Shown: one piece after another, positions 15,352 through 26,716 of the stretch | How positions within the stretch are numbered: the first letter of the stretch is position 1 | Layout: each line of letters opens with the position of its first letter | Notes under the pieces: generated by a model | Database searches by the model: none | What the model was told of the DNA's origin: nothing | What the model saw: the letters and a program-made list of their open reading frames with translations, nothing else | Program-made: the position numbers and the translations under genes | NCBI GenBank assembly: GCA_944324665.1 | Contig: CALUXD010000001.1 | Location: 310,001 to 374,000 of the forward strand | Direction: 5' to 3' | DNA from: Candidatus Proelusimicrobium volucris | GTDB lineage: Bacteria; Elusimicrobiota; Elusimicrobia; Elusimicrobiales; Elusimicrobiaceae | DNA: 64,000 bases

Positions 15352-16699
15352 AGGTAAAAAGGCCTGCGTACTAGGAATGGGCAAAAGCGGGATAAGCTGC
15401 GCAAGACTGCTAAAAAGGCAGGGCTTTCAAGTTCTGATAAGCGACAGCAGGGTTATTCCCGTACCCACCGGCCTTGAGGGTATAGAAACGGAAACGGGCG
15501 GCCATTCCGACGCCGTTTACAAATGTGATTTTATAATCAAAAGCCCCGGCATAATGCCCAATAATCCAGTGTTAAAGAAATTAAAAAAATTAAAGAAACC
15601 GATTTTCAGCGAACTTGAAACGGCCTGCGCATTTGTCCCCAAAAACTGCAAAATTTTCGCCATAACCGGTACAAACGGCAAAACGACCACCACCGTAATG
15701 TTAAGCGAAATTATGAAAGCCCATTGCCTTAACGAGAAGAAGAACCGCAAAGTTTATACCGTCGGCAATATCGGCAAGCCGTTTTCTTCCGTCGCGGATT
15801 CGATAGAGCCAGGCAGTATCATTGTTACGGAAGTATCCAGCTATCAACTTGAAGACAGCACCTGTTTTAAACCTTTCGTCAGCGCCTTACTCAATATCAC
15901 ACCGGACCACGAAGAACATCACGGCAGTCTTAAAAAATATATTGCGGCGAAGGGCAAAATTTTCGCTTGTCAAAAAGCGGGCGGATCTTTCATTACCAAC
16001 GGGGCGGACCCTGTCTGCGTAAAATTTATGAAAAGGGCAAAATGCAAAGTGTTCAGCTTTTCCTCCACCCCACATCACAGCGTAAGGGTGGACGCCTTTT
16101 TCGACGGTGACGAAATGATTTTTGCAAACGGATGTCATATCAAACCGCCAAAACTTCTTCTTGGCATACATAATATAGAAAATGCCATGGCCGCCTCTTT
16201 AATGGCTTTTGCCGCAAAAGTAAAACAAAAGGACGTGCAGGACGGCTTTAATACTTTTAACTGTCTTGAGCACCGTATAGAGCTTTTCTGCGAATATAAA
16301 GGCATTAAATGCTATAACGATTCAAAAGCGACAAATATAGATTCAACCGTAACCGCGCTCAAAGCCCTACAAAGCGAAAATAAAATATGGATTATTTTGG
16401 GCGGCCGCGGAAAAGGCGCGCCCTATAAGCCGCTTATACCCTTCCTAAATAAATTCTGCAAACACGCCGTATTGATAGGCGAAGATTCCGCAAATATAAA
16501 GCAACAGCTGTCGGGGCGTTTCCCCGCGACGGAAAAAGGTGATTTAAAAAACGCTGTTGATTATATCTTATCCAAAGCGCAGAAAGGCGATATTATGCTC
16601 CTTTCGCCGGCTTGCGCTTCTTTCGACCAATTTAAAGACTTTGAACACCGCGGGAAAGTTTTCAAGCAAATAGTAAAAGACTATATAAAAAAACACTAA
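15329..16699 (+). CDS. murD: UDP-N-acetylmuramoylalanine--D-glutamate ligase
   Basis: 456 residues, standard length. It adds D-glutamate to UDP-MurNAc-L-Ala. The N-terminal Rossmann-like VLGMGKSGISCARLL, the KSPGIMPNNP loop, ATP motif TGTNGKTTTT (113-122), VTEVSSYQLE and the C-terminal DSKATNIDST and LLSPACASFDQF blocks are all typical of MurD. It overlaps murE by 23 bases and so is probably translationally coupled to it. mraY, ftsW, murG and the rest of the usual cluster do not follow; a 180-base geneless stretch and tRNA-Gly come next. Confidence 0.96.
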   Translation: MFSPKRFKGKKACVLGMGKSGISCARLLKRQGFQVLISDSRVIPVPTGLEGIETETGGHSDAVYKCDFIIKSPGIMPNNPVLKKLKKLKKPIFSELETACAFVPKNCKIFAITGTNGKTTTTVMLSEIMKAHCLNEKKNRKVYTVGNIGKPFSSVADSIEPGSIIVTEVSSYQLEDSTCFKPFVSALLNITPDHEEHHGSLKKYIAAKGKIFACQKAGGSFITNGADPVCVKFMKRAKCKVFSFSSTPHHSVRVDAFFDGDEMIFANGCHIKPPKLLLGIHNIENAMAASLMAFAAKVKQKDVQDGFNTFNCLEHRIELFCEYKGIKCYNDSKATNIDSTVTALKALQSENKIWIILGGRGKGAPYKPLIPFLNKFCKHAVLIGEDSANIKQQLSGRFPATEKGDLKNAVDYILSKAQKGDIMLLSPACASFDQFKDFEHRGKVFKQIVKDYIKKH

Positions 16700-16889
16700 A
16701 GCTGCAGCCTCTTAATAAGAACCAAATCATCTTAAACAATAATACGGCAATTCAATTTAAACTGCTTGCAGGAACCTTCTTCGCGCCGTTACACAAAAGC
16801 ATAGTTCTTTCTCTTTTCCAAAAAACCTGCCAAAGATGCCTTTCCCGCCCGCAAATTTCCTAAGTATTCATTAAAATATAGCCATAAAA

Positions 16890-16915
16890 AAACGGCCTCT
16901 TAAAAGAGGCCGTTT
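16890..16915 (-). terminator. Terminator downstream of tRNA-Gly
   Basis: An 11-bp stem AAACGGCCTCT/AGAGGCCGTTT (16890-16900, 16905-16915) with a 4-base loop. On the minus strand a run of seven T follows, right after the 3' end of tRNA-Gly. It may also stop murD transcription. I see nothing else in 16700-16889. Confidence 0.85.
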
Positions 16916-16918
16916 AAA

Positions 16919-16992
16919 TGGAGCGGGCGAAGAGAATCGAACTCTCGTCTCAACCTTGGCAAGGTCGCGTTCTACCATTGAACCACGCCCGC
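16919..16992 (-). tRNA. tRNA-Gly (anticodon GCC)
   Basis: Minus-strand cloverleaf: acceptor GCGGGCG/CGCCCGC, D arm with GTTCAATGGTAGAAC, anticodon stem CGACC/GGTTG with loop TTGCCAA (anticodon GCC), T arm GAGAG-TTCGATT-CTCTT, discriminator T. The CCA end is encoded. Confidence 0.95.
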
Positions 16993-17041
16993 GTAAATCC
17001 GTATAAATATTATAGCATAAAGCAAATCCATTTTGCAAAAT

Positions 17042-17800
17042 TTAATCAAATATTTGCGCGGCCGCGGCTTGCGTAGCCGGTATTTCCGAGAGAATTTGCT
17101 TTAAAGTTTGATTCTTTAAATACGGGGCAAGCGTCGTATTGGACGCCAAAAGCTGCTTTGTCCTAGCTGGATTGCCAAGATAATATTTACCGGCGGGGCT
17201 GTTGAATATATACGTCATCAACTTGCTTTTAAGAAGGCTTCTTAAAAGCATTTCATTTCTTAAAACGCCCTGCACGGCAGGCCCGTTGACAAATTTATCT
17301 ATATCAAAACTCTGCGAAGAAATAAGATCGTACAACTTTAGATAATTGGAAGTCATTTCGTGCACATCCTTGCGGGAGGCAAAACCTCTAAGCACGTCTT
17401 CATTGTCGAAAACGACCTCTATAACCTGCGGAGTATTCAAATTCGTCATTACGGTATTGGACAGCGAAAAGGGCGTCGCGCCGACATTTTCCAAATCCTG
17501 CGGCGTCATCATTACAATATTGTTTATGTTTACCGACACTATCGCCGTACCTATATTGCTGAATTTACCGCGCATACCCTCGCCCGTTTGAGCGCCTTGC
17601 GCCAGCTCCTGATAGGAAATTTCGTCACGTTCCACAAATTCAAGATCGTCGGATTCAAAAGATTTCAGTTGCTCTTGCGTTATTGCGTCTTCCGGCGACT
17701 GCGCCTTCTTGGCGTACCACATTACCGGTACAAGCAACAAAAGGGCGAATACCGCCACCCCCGCTACTTGAAGAATATATGTCTGTTTTTCTTTATCCAT
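17042..17800 (-). CDS. Membrane-anchored protein of unknown function
   Basis: 252 residues. I do not recognise a family. One membrane helix (about 10-28) follows a short charged N-terminus, so the bulk is probably periplasmic. An acidic stretch (about 35-70) comes first, and then a long mostly helical part with many Asn and Leu, including IGTAIVSVNINNIVMMTPQD and LKSKLMTYIFNSPAGKYYLG. No cysteine is present in the outer part. The codon usage looks like its neighbours. It stands alone between tRNA-Gly and the divergent yjbQ, with a TAAAAT hexamer six bases before the ATG and no ribosome site. It may be lineage-specific. Confidence 0.75.
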   Translation of the reverse strand: MDKEKQTYILQVAGVAVFALLLLVPVMWYAKKAQSPEDAITQEQLKSFESDDLEFVERDEISYQELAQGAQTGEGMRGKFSNIGTAIVSVNINNIVMMTPQDLENVGATPFSLSNTVMTNLNTPQVIEVVFDNEDVLRGFASRKDVHEMTSNYLKLYDLISSQSFDIDKFVNGPAVQGVLRNEMLLRSLLKSKLMTYIFNSPAGKYYLGNPARTKQLLASNTTLAPYLKNQTLKQILSEIPATQAAAAQIFD

Positions 17801-17806
17801 AAGATT

Positions 17807-17812
17807 ATTTTA
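17807..17812 (-). promoter_or_regulatory. -10 hexamer, leaderless spacing (unknown membrane protein)
   Basis: On the minus strand TAAAAT is followed by exactly six bases and the ATG at 17800. No Shine-Dalgarno is seen. Confidence 0.45.
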
Positions 17813-17857
17813 ACATAAAATGATATTATTTTTTAAACCCCCAAAAGGAGCAATAAG

Positions 17858-18274
17858 ATGAAATCCCATACCGTATATATTACATTAAGAACGCCGGAAA
17901 GATATCAAATAGTAAACATAACCGATCAAGTGCAGGAAGCACTGTCAGACAGCGGCATAAAAGAAGGTTTATGTCTGGTAAATTCAATGCATATCACTTC
18001 CAGCGTGTTCATAAACGATAATGAGCGCGGCCTTCATCAAGATTTTATAAAATGGGTTGAGAAGCTCGCCCCTTACGACCCCAACGGCTATCAGCATAAT
18101 CTTACGGGCGAAGACAACGGCGACGCGCATTTAAAACGTACTATTATGGGGAGGGAAGTCGTCGTGGCGGTAACAAACGGCAGGCTTGACTTCGGCCCGT
18201 GGGAAGAAATCTTCTACGGCGAATTTGACGGGCAAAGAAACAAAAGAATCCTTATCAAAATCATAGGAGAATAA
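17858..18274 (+). CDS. YjbQ/UPF0047 family protein
   Basis: 138 residues, the family's usual size. The motifs [36 protein letters not shown] with conserved His, and [21 protein letters not shown] are characteristic. E. coli YjbQ has low thiamine-phosphate synthase activity, but the physiological role is not settled. A strong AGGAG ribosome site precedes the ATG. The GTG of the thioesterase gene follows one base after the stop and a lipoprotein follows that, so the three form one operon ending at 19175-19203. Confidence 0.92.
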   Translation: MKSHTVYITLRTPERYQIVNITDQVQEALSDSGIKEGLCLVNSMHITSSVFINDNERGLHQDFIKWVEKLAPYDPNGYQHNLTGEDNGDAHLKRTIMGREVVVAVTNGRLDFGPWEEIFYGEFDGQRNKRILIKIIGE

Positions 18275-18275
18275 A

Positions 18276-18686
18276 GTGAAAAGAAAAGTATATTATCACG
18301 ATACCGATTGCGGCGGAGTGGTCTATTACGCCAACTATTTAAAATTTTTTGAGGAAGGCCGCACCGACTTTATGGAACAAGCCGGCTTCAGCGTGCCCGA
18401 CCTTGCCCAAAAGAACTGCCTTATGATGGTGCATCATCAGGAAGTATGGTATAAACATCCCGCCAAATACGGCGATATTTTGGACGTGGAAACTTACGCC
18501 GTTGAACTTTCCCCCGTAAGGATAGTGTTTGAATGTTTCGTAAAGAAAGCCGATGGCACCCTGCTGGTGCAAGGCGTAACGGACGTTGTCTGCGTAAATC
18601 AGTCGGGGCAGCTTTCCAACTGGCCACAGGAAGTTATGAACGCAATTTCCATTTCGCCCAGAAAAATAAAAGTAAGGAGGTTCTGA
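18276..18686 (+). CDS. YbgC/FadM-type acyl-CoA thioesterase (hotdog fold)
   Basis: 136 residues beginning with GTG, preceded by AGGAG inside the end of yjbQ. The 4-hydroxybenzoyl-CoA thioesterase signature is clear: YYHDTDCGGVVYYANYLKFFEEGRTDFM, with the catalytic Asp of the HDTD segment. Homologues such as YbgC hydrolyse short acyl-CoA or acyl-ACP esters and associate with the Tol-Pal envelope system in proteobacteria; tol genes are not nearby here. The stop overlaps the ATG of the lipoprotein (TGATG), indicating coupling. Confidence 0.9.
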   Translation: MKRKVYYHDTDCGGVVYYANYLKFFEEGRTDFMEQAGFSVPDLAQKNCLMMVHHQEVWYKHPAKYGDILDVETYAVELSPVRIVFECFVKKADGTLLVQGVTDVVCVNQSGQLSNWPQEVMNAISISPRKIKVRRF

Positions 18687-19105
18687 TGAAATATTTTCTT
18701 TTAGTAGTTTTTACCGCTTTAACTTTAAGCGCCTGCTTTACACCTAACGGCAACAGGGTTTCTTTCAGCAGCTTAAATCCGCAGACGGATATTTCGCCGG
18801 CTAGGCCAGCAGCCTCTTATGAGATGTACTCCTGGTACAATGGGCAAGACTGGGCTTACGCCATATTTGAAAACGGAGTAAAAATATCTTCAACTTTCCA
18901 AGAAATAACACAGGATAACAACATCATAGTAGGATCGAGATACGCTCAGGAAAAGCTATTGGAAATGCCGCGCGGTACAAAAGTATATTGGAATTTAAAA
19001 AGAATTCAAGGCTTTCAAATGCCGGATCAAAACACCGTAGATGATATTGTCCGCTCAGCCAAGAAATCCGGCGTCACGGTAGAGGTTATTGCGTGGCCTA
19101 ATTAA
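18686..19105 (+). CDS. Small lipoprotein, function unknown
   Basis: 139 residues from ATG 18686, which overlaps the thioesterase stop and has AAGGAGG before it; the frame stays open upstream but only inside the previous gene. The signal peptide ends in the lipobox LSAC (Cys17), so the protein should be lipid-anchored. The rest contains YEMYSWYNGQDWAYAIFENG and a C-terminal PRGTKVYWNLKRIQGFQMPD segment followed by a helix and strand. I recognise no family. Its place in the yjbQ-thioesterase operon does not reveal its job. Confidence 0.75.
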   Translation: MKYFLLVVFTALTLSACFTPNGNRVSFSSLNPQTDISPARPAASYEMYSWYNGQDWAYAIFENGVKISSTFQEITQDNNIIVGSRYAQEKLLEMPRGTKVYWNLKRIQGFQMPDQNTVDDIVRSAKKSGVTVEVIAWPN

Positions 19106-19174
19106 AATCTGTCCGCAAATATCCTCTCACAAAACGAGGGGTTATTAAAACCTTGTTTAAAATTTACATTTCAA

Positions 19175-19203
19175 AAAACCCCCGCTTTTCAAGCGGGGGT
19201 TTT
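19175..19203. terminator. Bidirectional terminator between lipoprotein gene and atp operon
   Basis: A 13-bp stem AAAACCCCCGCTT/AAGCGGGGGTTTT (19175-19187, 19191-19203) with 3-base loop and T-runs on both sides separates convergent units. Confidence 0.92.
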
Positions 19204-19207
19204 GGTT

Positions 19208-19624
19208 TTAAAACTTAGGCGCTTTCTTTTTAACTTTCAACATCAGCAATGCTTTCTTTATTTCTATCTCCGCCAATTCCATATCTATATCGGCGTCGTG
19301 TTTAGTTAAAGAAGCCTTGGCCTGAGCCAATTTCTGCTTGGCTGCTTCCTCGTCGATTTCTTCTGCCAAGGCGGCGTCCTCGGCAAATACGCGGATATTA
19401 TCGTGTTCGATTTCAGCCAAGCCGCCCATCACCGCGAAGGTTTCTTCCGTCTCTCCTTCCTTATAACGCAGTACTCCGTAGTTCAGCTTCGCGACGTATT
19501 GTATATGGCCGGGCAATACGCCCATTTCGCCGTTAAAGGCGGGCAGGGCGACAAAGTCCACTTCCTTATCCAATACCGGCCGCTGAGGCGTTACAATTTG
19601 CAGTCTTAGTTTCTTTCCCGCCAT
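19208..19624 (-). CDS. atpC: F1Fo ATP synthase subunit epsilon
   Basis: 138 residues, last gene of the ATP synthase operon. The N-terminal beta-sandwich is marked by LRLQIVTPQRPVLDKEVDFVALPAFNGEMGVLPGHIQYVAKL, where the LPGH motif is typical. A C-terminal helical hairpin (about 88-138) includes AALAEEIDEEAAKQKLAQAKA. The subunit is part of the central stalk and can inhibit ATP hydrolysis. It begins 2 bases after the atpD stop. Confidence 0.95.
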   Translation of the reverse strand: MAGKKLRLQIVTPQRPVLDKEVDFVALPAFNGEMGVLPGHIQYVAKLNYGVLRYKEGETEETFAVMGGLAEIEHDNIRVFAEDAALAEEIDEEAAKQKLAQAKASLTKHDADIDMELAEIEIKKALLMLKVKKKAPKF

Positions 19625-19626
19625 AA

Positions 19627-21962
<2,336 letters not shown>

Positions 21963-21974
21963 ATTGCCTTTTCC

Positions 21975-22901
21975 TTATTTCGCGTTTCTGGCTTCCAATA
22001 CTTTTACGTAATCGGCTATGCCTTTCTCCAAGGTATAATCGGGAGTGTAGCCGATCTTCTCCGTAGTATAGCTGATGTCGGCCTGAGTCTTCATCTGATA
22101 GAAGCTGTACGGATTATCAATATAATCGGGCGCCAAGTTCAGCCTAAGCTCGTTGTTGAGGCATTTGACTATATCGTTAAAATTGCGCGGTATGCCCGTG
22201 CCTACGTTTACTACGCAGGATTCTTTGGCATTGTTCAAAGCGCACATATTGGCTTTTATTACGTCTTTGATGTAAACGAAATCGCGCTCCTGTTCGCCCA
22301 TCTTGAATATCTTCGGGCGGTAGCCCTGCTTCATCTGATTGTAAAGCTGATACATCATGCTCGCCGTCTTGCCTTTGTAATATTCGCCGGGCCCGTATAC
22401 GTTAAAATACCTAAGCCCCACTATTACCATATCTCTGTTCTCGGCGGCAAATTCCCTGGCGACATTATCCATTATCGCCTTGGAAAAGCCGTAAATGTTT
22501 TCCGGCTTAGGAGTCTGGCTTACTTTCATCGGGCATTCCCCGTTGCCGTATGTCGCCGCCGAAGAGGCATAGACAACCCTCTTAATATCGTTGGCGGCCG
22601 CATAGTAAAGGACATTCTTAAACGCTTCGACGTTCATCTCCATCATCAGCTTCTGATCATGAATATTGGTATCGGTTATCGCGGCTTCGTGGAAGATACC
22701 GTCAAAATACGCCTCGCCCGGCATTTCCTCAAATATATTCGCGGCGATTACGTCGCCTTTAAAACCCAATAAATTCTTAAAATGGCCCGACGAAAAATCA
22801 TCAACAACCGTTACGCTATGCCCTTGGTTTTGCAACTCAAAAGCCAAATTGCTGCCGATAAAACCGGCCCCGCCCGTTATTAAATATTTCTTCTGCGTCA
22901 T
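21975..22901 (-). CDS. hldD: ADP-L-glycero-D-manno-heptose 6-epimerase embedded in the atp operon
   Basis: 308 residues, short-chain dehydrogenase type. It interconverts ADP-D- and ADP-L-glycero-manno-heptose, the precursor of the LPS inner core. NAD motif GGAGFIGSNLAF (near 10-21), the YGFSK catalytic Tyr-Lys after SSAATYG, RYFNVYGPGEYYKGKTASM, RDFVYIKDV and the TQADISYT segment fit HldD rather than a UDP-glucose epimerase. The ATG follows the atpA stop with no intervening base (TAAATG) and its AAGGAG ribosome site lies inside atpA, so it is tightly coupled to ATP synthase genes. This location is odd; see findings. Confidence 0.88.
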   Translation of the reverse strand: MTQKKYLITGGAGFIGSNLAFELQNQGHSVTVVDDFSSGHFKNLLGFKGDVIAANIFEEMPGEAYFDGIFHEAAITDTNIHDQKLMMEMNVEAFKNVLYYAAANDIKRVVYASSAATYGNGECPMKVSQTPKPENIYGFSKAIMDNVAREFAAENRDMVIVGLRYFNVYGPGEYYKGKTASMMYQLYNQMKQGYRPKIFKMGEQERDFVYIKDVIKANMCALNNAKESCVVNVGTGIPRNFNDIVKCLNNELRLNLAPDYIDNPYSFYQMKTQADISYTTEKIGYTPDYTLEKGIADYVKVLEARNAK

Positions 22902-24428
22902 TTATTTGCTCTCCTTAAACAGAGGTTTAAATTCTTCCAGTACGGCTACCAATTTCTTTTCCAAATCCTCATTGATACCGATATTGCCGTTTTCGGAAAT
23001 CTCTTTCAAAATTTCCGGGTGCGACGCTTTTACAAACGCCAAAAGTTCGTTTTGATAATCCAAAACTTTATTTACCGCTATATTGTCTACATAGCCCCTA
23101 GTCCCCGCAAAAAGCGTAAGGACCTGCTCGGGCACCATCATCGGGCTGTACTGCGGCTGTTTTAAAAGTTCTTTCATTCTCTGCCCGCGGGCAAGCTGGA
23201 ACTGCGATTCCTTATCCAATTCCGAGCCGAACTGCGCGAAGGATTCCAACTCCTGATACTGCGCCAAATCGATCCTCAAAGTACCAGATACTTTGCGCAC
23301 TGTCTTCTTCTGCGCGCTGCCGCCCACACGCGAAACCGAAAACCCGACGTCTATCGCCGGCTTAACGCCGGAGCGGAACAAATTCGCGTCCAGATAAATC
23401 TGCCCGTCGGTAATGGATATTACGTTCGTGGGAATGTAAGCCGAAATATCGTTGGCTTGCGTTTCTATTATCGGCAAAGCGGTAAGAGATCCGCCGCCGT
23501 TTTCGTCGTTAAGTTTACACGCCCTTTCCAAAAGTCTGGAATGCAAATAGAAAACGTCGCCCGGGTAAGCCTCTCTGCCTGGCGGCCTTCTTAACAGCAA
23601 AGACATTTCCCTGTAAGCCTGAGCGTGCTTTGAAAGATCGTCATATACTATAAGGACGTCTTTGCCCTTCCACATAAAATATTCGCCCATCGCGCAGCCC
23701 GCGTAAGGCGCGGCGTAGAGCAAAGAGGCCGGATCAGAGGCATTGGCAGCAACAACTATCGTATAAGGCATCGCGCCGAAATCCGTCAGGGTTTGCACCA
23801 CCTGCGCTACCGTGCTTTGCTTCTGCCCGATAGCGACATATATACAGATTACACCTTCGTTTTGCTGTTTTTGGTTGATTATAGTATCTATCGCGATGGC
23901 AGTTTTGCCCGTCTGTCTGTCGCCGATGATAAGTTCCCTTTGGCCCTTTCCTATCGGCACCATTGAGTCAACCGCTTTTAAACCGGTCTGCAAAGGCTGT
24001 TTTACGGGCTGGCGTTCAACTACGCCCGGCGCCACTATTTCCATAGGGCGGGTTTCCGTCGTCTTTATCGGGCCCTTGCCGTCAAGCGGCTCGCCCAGCG
24101 GGTTTACCACTCTGCCCAAAAGCGCTTCGCCCACGGGTATGCTGATTACCTTTCCCGTGCGCTTGACCTGTTCCCCTTCTTTTACGGCCGTATCCGAGCC
24201 CATAAGCACGCAGCCGATATTGTCGTACTCAAGGTTCATTACCATTCCTTTTACGCCGCTTTGGAAATCCAACAACTCGCCCGACACCGCTTTGTTTAAA
24301 CCGCATATCCTCGCGATTCCGTCGCCCACGCTTATTACCGTGCCGACTTCGTCGGTCTGTGTTTGGGGTACAAAATTCTCTATTTTCTCTTTGATGATAG
24401 TCGTTATCTCATCAGGTCTTATACCCAT
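22902..24428 (-). CDS. atpA: F1Fo ATP synthase subunit alpha
   Basis: 508 residues, standard. Non-catalytic nucleotide-binding F1 subunit with P-loop GDRQTGKT, the KQSTVAQVV and [25 protein letters not shown] segments and the C-terminal Arg-finger region ISRVGGSAQ-like motif (here [18 protein letters not shown]). It starts 4 bases after atpH and is followed at zero spacing by hldD. Confidence 0.98.
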   Translation of the reverse strand: MGIRPDEITTIIKEKIENFVPQTQTDEVGTVISVGDGIARICGLNKAVSGELLDFQSGVKGMVMNLEYDNIGCVLMGSDTAVKEGEQVKRTGKVISIPVGEALLGRVVNPLGEPLDGKGPIKTTETRPMEIVAPGVVERQPVKQPLQTGLKAVDSMVPIGKGQRELIIGDRQTGKTAIAIDTIINQKQQNEGVICIYVAIGQKQSTVAQVVQTLTDFGAMPYTIVVAANASDPASLLYAAPYAGCAMGEYFMWKGKDVLIVYDDLSKHAQAYREMSLLLRRPPGREAYPGDVFYLHSRLLERACKLNDENGGGSLTALPIIETQANDISAYIPTNVISITDGQIYLDANLFRSGVKPAIDVGFSVSRVGGSAQKKTVRKVSGTLRIDLAQYQELESFAQFGSELDKESQFQLARGQRMKELLKQPQYSPMMVPEQVLTLFAGTRGYVDNIAVNKVLDYQNELLAFVKASHPEILKEISENGNIGINEDLEKKLVAVLEEFKPLFKESK

Positions 24429-24432
24429 ATCT

Positions 24433-24963
24433 CTACCTTTCTGTTAAAATTTTTGCCATCTGTTTAAGCCGGCCCTGCGCGCTGCCGTCTATCAAGACGT
24501 CGCCGCAGCGTATCATTATTCCGCTTAAAAGATTGGCGTCCAATTTGTATTCCAGCGCCAAGGCGCTGTCGAAATATTCGCTAAGTGCAGCGCTAAGCCC
24601 GCTCTTTGCTTTTTCGTCAAGTTCGGCCGCGCTGATTACGCTTACTCTCTTTATGCCTAAGCGCGCATCAAGCAGAGCGGAAAGTTCTTTCTCTATCTCG
24701 CCCGCCAAATAATATCTGCCCGACGCTATCAATAATTTGACAAATGCACCCGCCACGTCCTGCTCCGGATAAGCCTTTGAAGCCACTTCCAGCTTGACGC
24801 GCGCGGGTATCGTCGGATTGTTTATGTAATATTCAACAGCCTTAAGCGCCGATAATGCTCCCTTAAAAAGCTCATAGTTATGCTGCGCCGCCGCATTGTC
24901 CTTGGCTACGCCGTCATAAGCCTTGGCATATCTTTGCGCCAATACCGTCGTGTTCGCTTTCAT
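24433..24963 (-). CDS. atpH: F1Fo ATP synthase subunit delta
   Basis: 176 residues. It links F1 to the peripheral b stalk. The N-terminal [16 protein letters not shown] segment and the C-terminal [29 protein letters not shown] motif are typical of the delta/OSCP family. It overlaps atpF by 4 bases (ATGA). Confidence 0.94.
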   Translation of the reverse strand: MKANTTVLAQRYAKAYDGVAKDNAAAQHNYELFKGALSALKAVEYYINNPTIPARVKLEVASKAYPEQDVAGAFVKLLIASGRYYLAGEIEKELSALLDARLGIKRVSVISAAELDEKAKSGLSAALSEYFDSALALEYKLDANLLSGIMIRCGDVLIDGSAQGRLKQMAKILTER

Positions 24964-25454
24964 TTGACTTTTATATCCTTAAGCAAATCCTCTATCAGCT
25001 TCTCGTTTACAGCCTTGCCGGCTTCTTTGCCGATTACTTTCTGCGCGGCAAGCATAGTGGTGTCCACCAGCTCTTTTCTAACCGCGGCTATCGCTTTCTG
25101 CGTTTCCGCTTCGATTTCCGTCTTGGCTTGGCTGATAAGATTCTGCGCTTCGTCTTTGGCTTGCGCTATTATCGTCTGGCGCTGCTGCTCGCCCGCTTCA
25201 GACGCCTCTTTTATCCGCTTTGAGCTCTCTTTGGCGGTATCCGCCAAGGTCTGCTCCAACTGTTTCTTGATGGTTTCAGCGTCTTCTTTGGCTTTGCGCG
25301 CGCCGGAAATATCTTCCGCTATTTGCTTCTCCCTATCGTCCAAAGCCTTCATCAGCGGCTTCCACGCGAATTTGGCCAGCAAAAAAGCAAGCAGAAGAAA
25401 ATTCACTATCGTCCAAAACATTAACCCTATATCGGGTTTGATTAACGCGTCCAT
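24960..25454 (-). CDS. atpF: F1Fo ATP synthase subunit b
   Basis: 164 residues. One N-terminal membrane helix (about 10-28, GLMFWTIVNFLLLAFLLAKFAW) is followed by a long charged coiled coil (about 30-140), as expected for the dimeric peripheral stalk. Only one b-type gene is present in the operon. Confidence 0.95.
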   Translation of the reverse strand: MDALIKPDIGLMFWTIVNFLLLAFLLAKFAWKPLMKALDDREKQIAEDISGARKAKEDAETIKKQLEQTLADTAKESSKRIKEASEAGEQQRQTIIAQAKDEAQNLISQAKTEIEAETQKAIAAVRKELVDTTMLAAQKVIGKEAGKAVNEKLIEDLLKDIKVK

Positions 25455-25466
25455 ACTTCCCTTTTA

Positions 25467-25691
25467 TTATAAGACCATCATCAAGCAGATTACCAACGCG
25501 AAAAACGTCGCGCCTTCCACCAAAGCTGCCGCGATAATCATCGTGATCCTGGCTACCGCCGCGATCTCGGGCTGCCTGCCGGAGGCTTCCAATGCCGCCG
25601 CACCTATCTTGCCGATACCAAAGCCTGCGCCTATTACCGCCAAGCCAGCGCCAAATCCTGCTCCGATGTATTTAAGTACTTCAAGTTCCAT
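25467..25691 (-). CDS. atpE: F1Fo ATP synthase subunit c
   Basis: 74 residues, two membrane helices joined by the polar loop GRQPE. The ion-binding Glu lies in ALVEGATFFALV in helix 2. The residues that build the sodium site of Ilyobacter/Propionigenium-type rings (Gln in helix 1, and Ser-Thr right after the Glu) are replaced by Ile and Gly-Ala, so the ring is probably proton-coupled. That last step is inference from alignment by eye. Confidence 0.95.
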   Translation of the reverse strand: MELEVLKYIGAGFGAGLAVIGAGFGIGKIGAAALEASGRQPEIAAVARITMIIAAALVEGATFFALVICLMMVL

Positions 25692-25712
25692 TTTTAACTC
25701 CTCCGTATTTCC

Positions 25713-26462
25713 TTAATGTGAATGCATTTGCAAGCCCGCAAATATAGCCGTAAGCAATGTAAATACATACGCCTGTATCGCCGCGACCAGCAATTCAAGT
25801 ATACTTACAAAAAGCGTCATTCCCAATACGGGCCCGGCCGTGCCGTATCCCGCAGCTATACTCCTTTCGCCCATAATAAATATAAACGAAAACAAGCCTA
25901 TCAATACTATATGGCCCGCCGTCATATTCGCAAAAAGACGGACGGCCAATACAAATACCTTTATTATTAAACTTAAAATCTCCAGCGGGAACAAAAGCGG
26001 CACCAGCCAACCCGGAACACCGCCCGGGATAAAAGTTTTAAGACAGCCTATCGGGCCGTTCTCCTTTATGCTCAAGCCCATTATCAGCACCAAACTCAAC
26101 AGCGCCATTCCGCCTGTTACGGAAATGTTGGACGTTATCGTTCTGGAGCCCGGCAGCATTCCTATATAGTTCGCCGTCAAAAGAAAAATCAGCAGCGTGC
26201 AGAAAAACGGTGTCAGCTTGCGGCCTTCTTTCTCGCCAAGGTTAGGAATGGCTATTTCGTCGCGGACAAATGTGACGAACATCTCCAAAGCCGTTTTCAC
26301 GCGGCCGCTCTGCTTCCTGACGAATACCGCCAAAAAAATCAACAAAAACACGCTGATGAAAAACATATATACGGAATGCTGAGTGATTGGTAATTGTATA
26401 CCGAAAAGGCTTATGCCAAAACTGTGGTCTAATATATGATGTGCCAGAAGTTCTTCTATCAT
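25713..26462 (-). CDS. atpB: F1Fo ATP synthase subunit a
   Basis: 249 residues with about six membrane helices. The essential Arg is in FVLAVRLFANMTAGHIVL, and the C-terminal LVAAIQAYVFTLLTAIFAGLQMHSH is characteristic. It forms the ion channel against the c ring. Its start overlaps atpZ/atpI by 4 bases. Confidence 0.95.
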   Translation of the reverse strand: MIEELLAHHILDHSFGISLFGIQLPITQHSVYMFFISVFLLIFLAVFVRKQSGRVKTALEMFVTFVRDEIAIPNLGEKEGRKLTPFFCTLLIFLLTANYIGMLPGSRTITSNISVTGGMALLSLVLIMGLSIKENGPIGCLKTFIPGGVPGWLVPLLFPLEILSLIIKVFVLAVRLFANMTAGHIVLIGLFSFIFIMGERSIAAGYGTAGPVLGMTLFVSILELLVAAIQAYVFTLLTAIFAGLQMHSH

Positions 26463-26674
26463 TTTTTCGTCCCTTTATATACGTACGCCTTCGCCGATCG
26501 TACCATTATATATATTGCCAAAGCGAAGGCCGCTACGCTGCCGCCCAATATGAATATGGGCATTGTGCCAAACTTCTTATCCAAATAATATCCGCCAAAA
26601 GCCCCTATACACATTATAACGGCGAATTGTATGCCCAAGCCGGCTATTAAAATATGGTCCTCTTTTTTTATCAT
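26459..26674 (-). CDS. AtpZ/AtpI-like small membrane protein
   Basis: 71 residues with two membrane helices (about 8-28 and 38-58) and a GGYYLDKKFGT loop that is typical of the AtpZ/AtpI proteins at the head of bacterial atp operons, which assist c-ring assembly or transport magnesium. It is the first gene of this operon. Upstream lies a 36-base leader with a GGCTC/GAGCC hairpin and a TATAAT box at 26711-26716. Confidence 0.85.
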   Translation of the reverse strand: MIKKEDHILIAGLGIQFAVIMCIGAFGGYYLDKKFGTMPIFILGGSVAAFALAIYIMVRSAKAYVYKGTKK

Positions 26675-26710
26675 ACTATGCCCGGCTCGGCGAAACGGAG
26701 CCTTATTTCC

Positions 26711-26716
26711 ATTATA
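26711..26716 (-). promoter_or_regulatory. -10 box of the atp operon promoter
   Basis: TATAAT on the minus strand, about 36 bases before the first atp gene and touching the stop codon of the upstream glycosyltransferase gene. The -35 would lie within that gene and is poor. A small GGCTC/GAGCC hairpin follows in the leader. Confidence 0.45.

Noticed and set aside
24880-25716. Plus-strand open frame (278 codons) opposite atpH, atpF and atpE
   Set aside because: Antisense to three clear ATP synthase genes; the serine/cysteine-rich product matches no family.
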